NCBI GenBank assembly: GCA_017445585.1
Contig: JAFSTX010000039.1
Location: 1 to 34,086, forward strand
From: Lachnospiraceae bacterium
Lineage (GTDB): Bacteria; Bacillota; Clostridia; Lachnospirales; Lachnospiraceae
Direction of reading: 5' to 3'
Length of the DNA: 34,086 nt
A program made the position numbers and the translations under genes. The notes beneath the pieces were generated by a model that did no database searches, had not been told where the DNA came from, and was given only the letters and a program-made list of their open reading frames with translations. Shown piece by piece: positions 9,692 through 17,228 of this stretch. Within the stretch, counting starts at the first letter, position 1; each line of letters opens with the position of its first letter.

Positions 9692-11374
9692 TCACTGATT
9701 GTCATATACATTCTGCATAAGAGCGATATACTCCTGCAGGCCGATGTGATCCAGTTCTGCCAGATAGTTGTTCCACTGAGTATCATCGTTAGGATCGAGC
9801 GTCCCCAGAATAAACAGGTTGCGTTGCTCAAGCGCGAAGCTGCGCAGAGGTGTCAGATACTGAACGCGCTGCTCATACTGTTCTGCCGTGTATATCATAT
9901 CCTCGCAGACCTCGGCCGGTTTTACGATCTTAGTCATTATTTCTTCGTAAGTCCGCTTATGAAGGGTGTTGGCGATCTCAGCTGCCTGACCGTTCGGATT
10001 AAGGATAGCCAGATAGTTCTGAGCGGTCATAATACCGCCCATATTGGCGCACCAGGTGCTGTTGCCCTTAAAAAACGCGTTTGCGTTTACGACCTTAATA
10101 TAGCCTTCTCCTCCAACGGCAAGCTGGCCGTTCTCCTCTACCCAGTCAACTCCCTTTTCGCCGTGACGCTGGCGGGATGCAGTCTCATCCAGATAGAACA
10201 AGTCAATAAAGCGCATGGCCGCCTCGGGATGGTCGCAGTCAGCAGTGATCATTACCGGGAAGTACAGCTGCTGAGGCTCAATGACTATGTATCCGCCCTT
10301 GCCCGTGGAATCGCCAAGACCGGCGTAAGGAGCATACTCTTTCAGAATAGGGCTGGTGTGATCGGCATAAACACTGGGATGTCCTGCCCAGATGCCCACC
10401 TGCGCAACTCCTGTGCCCGGCGTGACCATGGCCTTCATCTCCGCTGCGCCTGCTGAGAAGCTAAGGTCGCTGAGAAGCCCTTCCCTGCAGAGCTTGTTAA
10501 GGAAGATCAGAGCCTGACGGTATTCATCCGTAACGAATGGAGACCAGAGCTTGCCGTCCGTCACGTTCAGCTCATAGGTGTCATTCAGGTACACATAGGA
10601 GTTGATGATCCAGCTGGTGATATTGTTGTTCAGTACCGTACGGCCGAAAAGCGGGATCTCATCCGCGAGGCCGTTGCCGTTCGGATCCTTGTCACGGAAA
10701 GCCTTAAGCACTTCGTAAAGCTCGTCGGGCGTAGTGGGCGCCTTGAGCCCCAGTGTATCCAGCCACGTCTGGTTGATGAACAGGATGTCCTGCAGATCGT
10801 CCCACACAGTCAGGGCGAACATTTCAGGCATGGCATAGATCTTTCCGGTCTCGGAAAGCAGACGGGACTCGATACGTTCCTTTGTGTGCTGATCGAGTTT
10901 CTCAAGAGCCGCCTTGTAGTTAGGAGCGTAATTCTCTACCAGATCGGTCAGGTCGATAAAGTACCCGTCATCGCCGAACTCATTGCGGGCATTTACGGAA
11001 AGACCTGAGAATCCCAGCAGCACATCGGGCATCTCATCGCCTGCTGCCGCCATAAGGGTGAGCTTACGGATGTAATCGTCGCTGCCGCTGGGGAAGTAAA
11101 CGAACTCCAACTCTACATTGGCGTTCTCTTCCAGATACTTCGTGAACGCGTTGTCGGTGTAAGACGTCACGTTAGCATTCTGGGGCAGACCGACCGTCAG
11201 TTTGACCTTTTCGGTTGGGTCATAGGACCCGGATCCGCCGTGAGCCTCGGTCCCGTCAGCTGCGCCGGTAGTCGTATCACCGCCGTTTTCGCTCTCTCCG
11301 CCGCCGCAGCCCGCAAGAGCAGCGCATATCACAAAGCTCATTACCAGAAAAACCGCAATCAATCTCTTTTTCAT
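9692..11374 (-). CDS. Extracellular solute-binding lipoprotein of an ABC sugar transporter (LplA-like)
   Basis: A 560-residue protein with a lipoprotein signal peptide. The lipobox is LAGC with the lipid Cys at 23, followed by a Gly/Glu/Thr linker. The body has the family-1 solute-binding fold signature (KVKLTVGLPQN..., repeated aromatic residues, a duplicated lobe layout). Its length fits the large LplA-type binding proteins of Firmicutes, which feed oligosaccharides or complex glycans to LplB/LplC-type permeases. An AAAGGTG site precedes the ATG. It is encoded in the same direction as the permeases but 4 kb downstream of them, with a GLUG protein and two microprotein genes between. No ATPase gene is present. 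That is normal for this class, where a shared MsmX/UgpC-type ATPase is encoded elsewhere. The substrate cannot be read from the sequence. Confidence 0.9.
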   Translation of the reverse strand: MKKRLIAVFLVMSFVICAALAGCGGGESENGGDTTTGAADGTEAHGGSGSYDPTEKVKLTVGLPQNANVTSYTDNAFTKYLEENANVELEFVYFPSGSDDYIRKLTLMAAAGDEMPDVLLGFSGLSVNARNEFGDDGYFIDLTDLVENYAPNYKAALEKLDQHTKERIESRLLSETGKIYAMPEMFALTVWDDLQDILFINQTWLDTLGLKAPTTPDELYEVLKAFRDKDPNGNGLADEIPLFGRTVLNNNITSWIINSYVYLNDTYELNVTDGKLWSPFVTDEYRQALIFLNKLCREGLLSDLSFSAGAAEMKAMVTPGTGVAQVGIWAGHPSVYADHTSPILKEYAPYAGLGDSTGKGGYIVIEPQQLYFPVMITADCDHPEAAMRFIDLFYLDETASRQRHGEKGVDWVEENGQLAVGGEGYIKVVNANAFFKGNSTWCANMGGIMTAQNYLAILNPNGQAAEIANTLHKRTYEEIMTKIVKPAEVCEDMIYTAEQYEQRVQYLTPLRSFALEQRNLFILGTLDPNDDTQWNNYLAELDHIGLQEYIALMQNVYDNQ

Positions 11375-11392
11375 TGTCGATCACCTTTGTTC

Positions 11393-11530
11393 TCAATCTA
11401 TCTCTTCAAGGTCTATATCGCTGCCCTCGCCGGAAGGCTCCAGCGAAAGCGCAGATATCTCCTTCAGTTCGAGCTCAGCGCAGTCCAGACACAGAGGCAG
11501 GTACGCTTTGTCGTTTGTTTTACTGTTCAC
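11393..11530 (-). CDS. 45-aa microprotein with acidic DIDLE tail
   Basis: A GTG-initiated frame with a textbook AGAGGAGGT site 6 nt upstream. It encodes 45 residues in 138 bp: an N-terminal Lys/Asn-rich stretch, a pair of cysteines (C14, C17), an amphipathic acidic region, and the tail PSGEGSDIDLEEID. It has no signal peptide and no membrane segment. It lies 104 bp after the 43-aa microprotein gene and 18 bp before the binding-protein gene. The tail matches those of the 43-aa microprotein and of the 1378-aa secreted protein. The function is unknown. It could be a peptide substrate for modification, a chaperone-like partner or an export signal carrier. The strong ribosome site and the shared tail are the arguments that it is a real gene. 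Confidence 0.7.
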   Translation of the reverse strand: MNSKTNDKAYLPLCLDCAELELKEISALSLEPSGEGSDIDLEEID

Positions 11531-11578
11531 TCGTAAACCTCCTCTGACAGCAAGTCACTTTATTCGAAGTAGCCTCCA

Positions 11579-11610
11579 TGCCGGACAGACAAGCGGATGC
11601 CTGCCCGGCA
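11579..11610 (-). other. RNA hairpin between the two microprotein genes
   Basis: On the minus-strand transcript a stem of about 12 bp can form with two G-U pairs, closed by TGCCGG/CCGGCA and a 6-nt loop. No T-run follows, so it is not a normal terminator. It may stabilise or process the mRNA between the two small genes, setting different levels of the upstream permease/GLUG part and the downstream binding-protein part. Confidence 0.4.
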
Positions 11611-11633
11611 AGATGAACACTCAATAAAACTGC

Positions 11634-11765
11634 CTACGGCTGCTCGTTGTCAAGGTCGATCTCATCGCCATCGCCTTCAGCGCTGGCGATCAGGCAGGAC
11701 ACTGTTCCGGTCAGGTCAAACCTGACGACCTCGCAAATGGGCGTGAACCATTTTTTACTGTCCAT
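11634..11765 (-). CDS. 43-aa microprotein with K-W-x-x-P leader-like start and acidic DEIDLD tail
   Basis: ATG at 11765 is preceded by AGGGGAGGA with 6-nt spacing, as strong as any site in the window. The 43-residue product begins MDSKKWFTPICEVVRFDLTG and ends ASAEGDGDEIDLDNEQP, with cysteines at 11 and 24. The N-terminal pattern W-x-x-P-x-x-E-V with a following T-G is reminiscent of leader regions in lasso-peptide precursors and of many uncharacterised short Clostridia peptides. No cyclase, protease, radical SAM or ATP-grasp gene is nearby, so it should not be called a bacteriocin. The gene is 18 bp downstream of the 1090-aa GLUG gene. The segment CLIASAEGDGDEIDLD aligns with the very C terminus of the 1378-aa GLUG/MBL protein (CLESAGEGTGTDIDLD). 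Confidence 0.7.
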   Translation of the reverse strand: MDSKKWFTPICEVVRFDLTGTVSCLIASAEGDGDEIDLDNEQP

Positions 11766-11783
11766 CGGTATTCCTCCCCTTGC

Positions 11784-14700
11784 TTATTTAAAGTTTATCG
11801 TTCTTGCCTGTCCGTCGACCCTTGTTCCGTCAAGAGTTACCCAGTAGAACTGAACGGTTATTCCGCCGCCGCTCCTGATCTGATCCTTCAGAGTAGCTGA
11901 GGCCTTCAGGTTGAAGCCTTCGAAATACAGGGACTCCTTGGAGAAGAGTCTGTTTCCGTTCTCATCAAGACCATTCGGAGTGTACTTCTGCTGAGTATCG
12001 GAATTGATGTACCCGGTCAGCTCGGAATAGACCTTCGTAACTTCATTGCCTTTCCTGGTTTTATCAAGGTAAGACAGGTCTACGCCGACCCTGCCAAGAT
12101 CCAGCGAATCGACCGTAGTGACGATCCTGAGCGCGTATTTGCCGTTCGAATCCGTGCCTTCCATCTCCTGATACATGACCGTCAGCACTTTTGCATCGAC
12201 AAACTTGGCGTATACCGTTCCCGTTGCGGCATCAGCCGAATCCGGATCCAGTGGCATCGTAAGATCTGCGTCCGCGAACCAGCCGGCAAATATCGTTCCG
12301 TCGGGAACCGCGGGAGCGGTATTGGTGGCACCGCGATATGCGCTGATGTCATCGACAGCGACGACAGTGACCGTTATCTCCGCAGGGGTCGCGCTTGCAA
12401 AGCTTTCGAGCTGAGGCGTATCGCCCACGACAGACTTCCACATGGCATCGCCATCGGAAGTAAACAGTCCGGATGCTGCCGTACGGGCTTTTGCTCCGAG
12501 AAGATTGGCTTCCGCAGCAAAGAGAGCAGTATCCGTTTCACTTGATGCCGTTCCGTATCCGACTGCTCCGCTGACACGGTCACTGATCCCGTAGCAGGAA
12601 TCAATACTGACCGTACCTGCGCCGATACTGCCTAATACATAGCCCTTGTTGCTTCCGTGGATCTCGCCGGTGGAAAGGCATCTGGTAATAGTAACAACCG
12701 GTGCGCCATTCTCGGCACGACCAAGGATACCGCCGCCGTTTCCGCCGGTATTGATAACACCCGTATACAGGCAGTCGCTGATATTCAGCGTTCCGTTATT
12801 TATCTGACCGACTATACCGCCCTGACGGGAAGGATTGCCGGTGATATCTGCTGTGACGAAGCAGTTCGAAATGGTGACTGTTGAAACATTCATCAGACCT
12901 ATGATGCCTCCGGAAGCCCTGAATGTATCGCCATCGACACCTTTTACTTCGCCGCTGACGGCGCAGCCGGTCACCGTGACTGTAGGATTCACTGTTCCAT
13001 CGCCATTGATCTTAACTCTTCCGATAATACCGCCGGTGGCCGCCTGGCCAGTGCTTTCAACCTTGCCGGATACGCTGCAGTCTGTGATCTTGATGCCGTC
13101 AGCAGATTTGGCAAGATCGGCGCCGCCGATTATACCACCAACTGTGTGAAGTCCTGTAACATCGCAGAGAACTTTGCAGCCGATTATCTGCGCATCACGC
13201 GCGGCACGTCCGGCAATACCGCCAACGGCATAACTTTCGGAAGAAATGACACAGCCTTTCCCTACGGTCACATTGCGGATGATCGCCGTATACCATGACA
13301 GGCCTGCAACAGCGCCGAGATGATCGGCAGTCGAAGTGAAGCTGCAGTCTGTAAAAGTAAGATCCTCGATCACCGCTCCGGTTCCTATCGATGTGAAGAA
13401 ACCGGCATATGTTGCCGTTGCGTTTATATTCAGATTGCTGATCTCGTGATCCTGTCCGTCAAAACCGCCGCAGTAGCTGACAGTCGCCGCATCGCCGAAC
13501 ATCGGGAAGCTGACGCCTGCCATATCGATGTCATTCGCAAGCACTAAGGTAGCTCCCGAATAATTATATGTCTTTGAAGCTTTCGCAGCATTGACGAGTT
13601 CGGTGGCATTGGCTAACCCGGCTGTCTGAAGATCTGTCTCGGTGGGTGTTGCACTCATGCTCGCCCACTTTGAGCCGGAATAGACACAGCGGGTCATTGA
13701 GATCGTTGCTGCCGTAACGACCTGCGAGATAATAGCACCGGGGTTGTTGCCCAGGTAAGTATTGACAGAGATGCAGTCTTCAAATGTCACAGTAAGAAGG
13801 GTGGTGTTGTTTATCGATCCAAACAGACCGCCCTGCATATATGTGCCCGCCTTGCCAACGGTACCGGCGGAAACACAGCCTTTAACGGAGACCGTAACAT
13901 TCTTGGCATCGGAATAGCCTACTATGCCGCCGGAACGTCCTCCCGCTGAGGACACGCTGCCATCGAAATAGCAGTCGGTTATTGCCACATTGTATGCGGA
14001 ATAGTTAGCGCCGGTAGGATTATCTACCTTGCCGATAAAACCGCCCGTTCCAAGCAGAGAAGCATTATACTCTCCGTTTGAGGTGATCTGTCCGGATACA
14101 GTACTGCCCTCTATTGTGATCGGGAACGAGCTTCTTCCGAGGATGCCGCCGACCTGACGGTCGCCAGTAACCGTTCCGGTAACAGTGCAGTTTCTGACCG
14201 TGATCTGATTAGTGCCCGTCGCGGTATTGAACGAAAGCCTTCCGCCAATAAGACCGCCGATGGAGTCACTGCCGGTAACACTGCCCGAAAAAGTACATCC
14301 GTCAAATGTAATTATGGGATCGGCGTTTGCAAAAATACGGCCGATAAAGCCTCCGGTACACTGATTGCCCGATGAATCGACCGTAGCGCCGACTGTGGTG
14401 TTGATGATACGGATACCCGTGGTTCCAACAAGGTCCGCGCACCCTGCGAGGCCGCCGACGGAATGGATGTTGCTCTTAACGTCGGCATTTATAACGCAAT
14501 TCTCAACCGTCGTATTACGCGCAATACGTCCGATAAGACCGCCGGTATAGTTGCTGCCGCCTGTCTGAGTAACCGAAACGGTATCCGCTACCGTAATACC
14601 GGAGAATGTAGAGTTGTTCTCTGTAAAACCGGCTACGGAACCGAGTTCGCTCTTCGTACTGGTGAATGTACTGTCAGTCAGGGTAAAGTCTTTTACCAGG

Positions 14701-15056
14701 GCGTCCGAACCCGTTGCCGCGAATACACCTGTAAAGCTAACTGTTGTATTCACAACCAGATTACTGATGGTAAAGCCTTTACCGTCAAATGTTCCCTCGA
14801 ATTTGGAAGCACTGCTTCCTATCATAGGGAAATCCGAAATGCCGGTCATGTCGATATCCGCCTCCAGCGTAACAGTCTTGCCGCTGAAGGTATCGCTCTT
14901 GCTGGCATTTGCGAATGCGACCATATCTGCCGCAGTGCTGATCGCGTATGTTCCGCCATCATAGTCGAAGGTGTCCGCAAACACCTTCACAGGCGTAAGC
15001 AGACAGACCGCCATTGCCAGACCAAGGATCATGGCCAAAAGTTTCTTCTTAGTCAT
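11784..15056 (-). CDS. Secreted GLUG-repeat surface protein with InlB-like C-terminal region
   Basis: A 1090-residue protein with an AGGAGGAATTGTT leader. The Sec signal peptide covers about residues 1-27 (cleavage near VFA-DT). Two GLUG/beta-helix halves follow (about 40-470 and 490-850). Each starts with a KTVTLEADIDMTG- or TLVLANDIDMAG-like strand and FDGxxxxISNL, then many short GG[LIF][IL]G turns. Near residues 890-960 is an InlB-B-repeat-like piece (FAGWFADADLT...VYAKFVD). The final ~150 residues share VMYQ...LRIVTTVDSL...YWVTLDGTR with the 1378-aa protein. No LPXTG sequence, SLH domain or membrane anchor is visible, so attachment to the cell is uncertain. It lies 70 bp after the second permease gene and 18 bp before the first microprotein gene. 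Role: adhesin or glycan-binding scaffold (inference). Confidence 0.88.
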   Translation of the reverse strand: MTKKKLLAMILGLAMAVCLLTPVKVFADTFDYDGGTYAISTAADMVAFANASKSDTFSGKTVTLEADIDMTGISDFPMIGSSASKFEGTFDGKGFTISNLVVNTTVSFTGVFAATGSDALVKDFTLTDSTFTSTKSELGSVAGFTENNSTFSGITVADTVSVTQTGGSNYTGGLIGRIARNTTVENCVINADVKSNIHSVGGLAGCADLVGTTGIRIINTTVGATVDSSGNQCTGGFIGRIFANADPIITFDGCTFSGSVTGSDSIGGLIGGRLSFNTATGTNQITVRNCTVTGTVTGDRQVGGILGRSSFPITIEGSTVSGQITSNGEYNASLLGTGGFIGKVDNPTGANYSAYNVAITDCYFDGSVSSAGGRSGGIVGYSDAKNVTVSVKGCVSAGTVGKAGTYMQGGLFGSINNTTLLTVTFEDCISVNTYLGNNPGAIISQVVTAATISMTRCVYSGSKWASMSATPTETDLQTAGLANATELVNAAKASKTYNYSGATLVLANDIDMAGVSFPMFGDAATVSYCGGFDGQDHEISNLNINATATYAGFFTSIGTGAVIEDLTFTDCSFTSTADHLGAVAGLSWYTAIIRNVTVGKGCVISSESYAVGGIAGRAARDAQIIGCKVLCDVTGLHTVGGIIGGADLAKSADGIKITDCSVSGKVESTGQAATGGIIGRVKINGDGTVNPTVTVTGCAVSGEVKGVDGDTFRASGGIIGLMNVSTVTISNCFVTADITGNPSRQGGIVGQINNGTLNISDCLYTGVINTGGNGGGILGRAENGAPVVTITRCLSTGEIHGSNKGYVLGSIGAGTVSIDSCYGISDRVSGAVGYGTASSETDTALFAAEANLLGAKARTAASGLFTSDGDAMWKSVVGDTPQLESFASATPAEITVTVVAVDDISAYRGATNTAPAVPDGTIFAGWFADADLTMPLDPDSADAATGTVYAKFVDAKVLTVMYQEMEGTDSNGKYALRIVTTVDSLDLGRVGVDLSYLDKTRKGNEVTKVYSELTGYINSDTQQKYTPNGLDENGNRLFSKESLYFEGFNLKASATLKDQIRSGGGITVQFYWVTLDGTRVDGQARTINFK

Positions 15057-15126
15057 AACAATTCCTCCTCAAAGAATAAATGAACAACTGCATGTGCTCT
15101 TATATTTAAAGCTTGTGCTTTTGTTT

Positions 15127-16029
15127 TTATCCCTTCAGCGATCCTATCATAATGCCCTTCTTGAAGAATTTCTGCACGAAGGGATACAGGATCATCATTG
15201 GCACGGTGGCAACGACCACCAACGCGTATTTCATAACGTCGACCTGACTGGCTATTCCTGCCAGAATATCCTGATCGGAGATCTGAGAAGCGTCTATCTG
15301 GGTCGCGGCGAGTATTTCCCTGAGCACCAGCTGCAGCGGATAGAGTTCCCGGTCATTCAGATAAATAAGCGGAACAAAATATGCATTCCACTGAGCAACT
15401 ATACAGTACAGCAGTATAACTGCCAGCACAGGCTTGGAAAGCGGCAGTACGATCTTCAGAAAATACCCGAAATCGGATATTCCGTCCAGCTTCGCGGCCT
15501 CCATCAGATCTTCAGGGATGCTGTTCATAAAATACGTGCGCATGACGATCATATTGCTCATATTCAGAGCTCCGAGAATAAGAATGATCGTCCTCGTATT
15601 TGTCAGTCCCAGCTGCGATATAAGCACATAGGTAGGTATCAGTCCTCCGCCGAAAAACATCGTGATGACGCAGAGCGTCATAAGAATCCTGCGCCCGGAA
15701 AAACTCCTCCTGGAAAGAGGATATGCCATGAGCATCGTTACGGTCAGGGAGATCAGACTTCCAAAGACCGTATAGAAGAAGGTATTGCCGTACGCCTGCC
15801 ATATCGCCTTATGCGAAAAGACCACCTTATATCCTTCAAGGCTGGGATCTACCGGCCAGAGAAGCACCTGTCCCGTGGAGACAGCGTTCCCTGATGAAAA
15901 TGAGCATGAAACGATATATATCAGCGGATACAGCACGATGATAAGCCAAAGCACGGCTATAACTACAAGGACCGCATTGAATATATCATCTGAGTTGTTT
16001 TTTCTTTTTTTATTCTTATATGCTCTCAT
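15127..16029 (-). CDS. ABC carbohydrate transporter permease, LplC/YtcP type
   Basis: A 300-residue integral membrane protein with six hydrophobic segments. The MalG-class EAA loop is present (EAAKLDGISDFGYFLKIVLP, followed by SKP), which docks to the ATPase. The protein ends IMIGSLKG, which is usual for YtcP/LplC proteins. It starts at ATG 16029 behind GGAGG and 9 bp after the preceding permease gene, so the two are translationally coupled. It forms the heterodimeric channel with the upstream LplB-like protein. Confidence 0.93.
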   Translation of the reverse strand: MRAYKNKKRKNNSDDIFNAVLVVIAVLWLIIVLYPLIYIVSCSFSSGNAVSTGQVLLWPVDPSLEGYKVVFSHKAIWQAYGNTFFYTVFGSLISLTVTMLMAYPLSRRSFSGRRILMTLCVITMFFGGGLIPTYVLISQLGLTNTRTIILILGALNMSNMIVMRTYFMNSIPEDLMEAAKLDGISDFGYFLKIVLPLSKPVLAVILLYCIVAQWNAYFVPLIYLNDRELYPLQLVLREILAATQIDASQISDQDILAGIASQVDVMKYALVVVATVPMMILYPFVQKFFKKGIMIGSLKG

Positions 16030-16038
16030 GTCAGCCTC

Positions 16039-17001
16039 CTACAGCAGCGATACGTCGCCGTCCGTCAGCTTCTTTGTAGTCCTGTTTGCGGTCAGAAGAA
16101 GAATAAGGTTGACGATGGAATTGAACAGACCGACAGCGCTTCCGTATGAGAAGTTCTTGAAGCTGTTCATACCGTTTTTAAACACATAAGTAGATATGAC
16201 CTCGGAGGTGCTGAGGTTGACAGTCGACTGAAGCAGGTACGCCTTCTCGAAACCGACCGCTATCATACTGCCGCAGCGCAGGATAAAGAGAATGGCTATC
16301 GTCGGCAGTATAGTAGGAAGGTCCACATGAAGTATCCTTTTGAAGCGTGAAGCTCCGTCTATCTTTGCTGCTTCATGAAGCTCCGGGGGGACAGAGCTGA
16401 GCGCAGCCACATAAATGATCGAATCCCAGCCCAGATGCTTCCAGACGTCCGACCAGACGTAAATATGGCGGAACGAACCGGACAGAGCCCGGAAATCCTC
16501 CGGAAATCCGGTCCCTCCGAACAATCTGTAAAGATTGCCGTATATACCGTTTATGGGACTCAGAACCATCAGGATGATTGAGACCATAACAGTCGTGGAG
16601 ATAAAATGCGGTATATACGATACCGTCTGTGTAACCTTCTGCAGGCGCTTCTGGCGAAGTGCGTTAAGCGCAAGCGCAAATATGATGGGCAGCGGGAATC
16701 CGACCGCGAGATTATACAGAGACAGAATGAGCGTATTCATGAAAACATCCTTGAACTGGACGTTAGTCAGGAATTTCTCAAACCATTTAAAGCCCACCCA
16801 TTCGCTGCCTGTAATGCCGGCTCTCGGGCTGTAATCCCGAAAAGCTATCTGAAGTCCGTACATGGGACCGTAGTTAAAGATGATCAGATAAATAAGCGGT
16901 ATCAGCGCCATAAGCCAAAGCTGCCAGTCCCGGGCAATATGGCGGCAGCCTGCTCGCACTCTCCTGACAAATATGCTGTTTTTCTTATTATCAGTTTTCA
17001 A
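16039..17001 (-). CDS. ABC carbohydrate transporter permease, LplB type
   Basis: A 320-residue membrane protein with six transmembrane segments. Its EAA loop is EAAKIDGASRFKRILHVDLP. The N-terminal LIYLIIFNYGPMYGLQIAFRDY stretch is typical of LplB/UgpA-like permeases (positions about 36-58). The start is a TTG at 17001 behind GAGAGGG. No ATG occurs until well inside the first membrane segment, so the TTG is the best choice. It is the first gene of the long operon that includes the GLUG proteins, with a promoter about 90 bp upstream. Confidence 0.93.
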   Translation of the reverse strand: MKTDNKKNSIFVRRVRAGCRHIARDWQLWLMALIPLIYLIIFNYGPMYGLQIAFRDYSPRAGITGSEWVGFKWFEKFLTNVQFKDVFMNTLILSLYNLAVGFPLPIIFALALNALRQKRLQKVTQTVSYIPHFISTTVMVSIILMVLSPINGIYGNLYRLFGGTGFPEDFRALSGSFRHIYVWSDVWKHLGWDSIIYVAALSSVPPELHEAAKIDGASRFKRILHVDLPTILPTIAILFILRCGSMIAVGFEKAYLLQSTVNLSTSEVISTYVFKNGMNSFKNFSYGSAVGLFNSIVNLILLLTANRTTKKLTDGDVSLL

Positions 17002-17089
17002 ATTTAAAACCCTCTCGTTACGTCTGTTTCAGCACCCGCAGGCAGTATGGCGATTTGTAATGATCAGACATAATCTCTGCTCTACAAAA

Positions 17090-17117
17090 ATTATACTCTC
17101 GGAAAAAGCCCAAACAA
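17090..17117 (-). promoter_or_regulatory. Sigma-A promoter of the ABC transporter / GLUG operon
   Basis: TTGTTT (17117-17112), a 16-bp spacer, and a perfect TATAAT (17095-17090). Transcription should start near 17083, leaving an 80-nt leader before the TTG start of the first permease. A conserved 29-bp motif sits 7 bp upstream of the -35 box. The weak -35 fits a promoter that needs an activator. Confidence 0.65.
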
Positions 17118-17124
17118 TAACCTG

Positions 17125-17153
17125 ATTTAGCAGAAAAAGTGTCGTCATGCGCA
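17125..17153 (-). promoter_or_regulatory. Candidate activator site, copy A (GACACTTTTT motif)
   Basis: A 29-bp stretch beginning TGCG and containing GACACTTTTT. It matches copy B at 18657-18685 at about 21 of 29 positions. It ends 7 bp before the -35 box, where AraC-type activators commonly bind. The likely ligand is the AraC-family protein encoded at 18756-19703 (inference). Confidence 0.5.
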
Positions 17154-17228
17154 GAAAATAAGCCGCATTAGTTAAAAAGCAGTACAAATACAGGCCGACG
17201 CCATTTGGGCACATACGATCTGTTCAGC

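Noticed and set aside
11634-11765. Lasso-peptide or bacteriocin precursor
   Set aside because: There is only a loose W-x-x-P-x-x-E leader-like pattern, and no cyclase, protease, modification or export gene is within the window.
17029-17214. A 61-aa minus-strand frame upstream of the permease
   Set aside because: It covers the promoter and activator motif, has no ribosome site, and matches nothing in the window.
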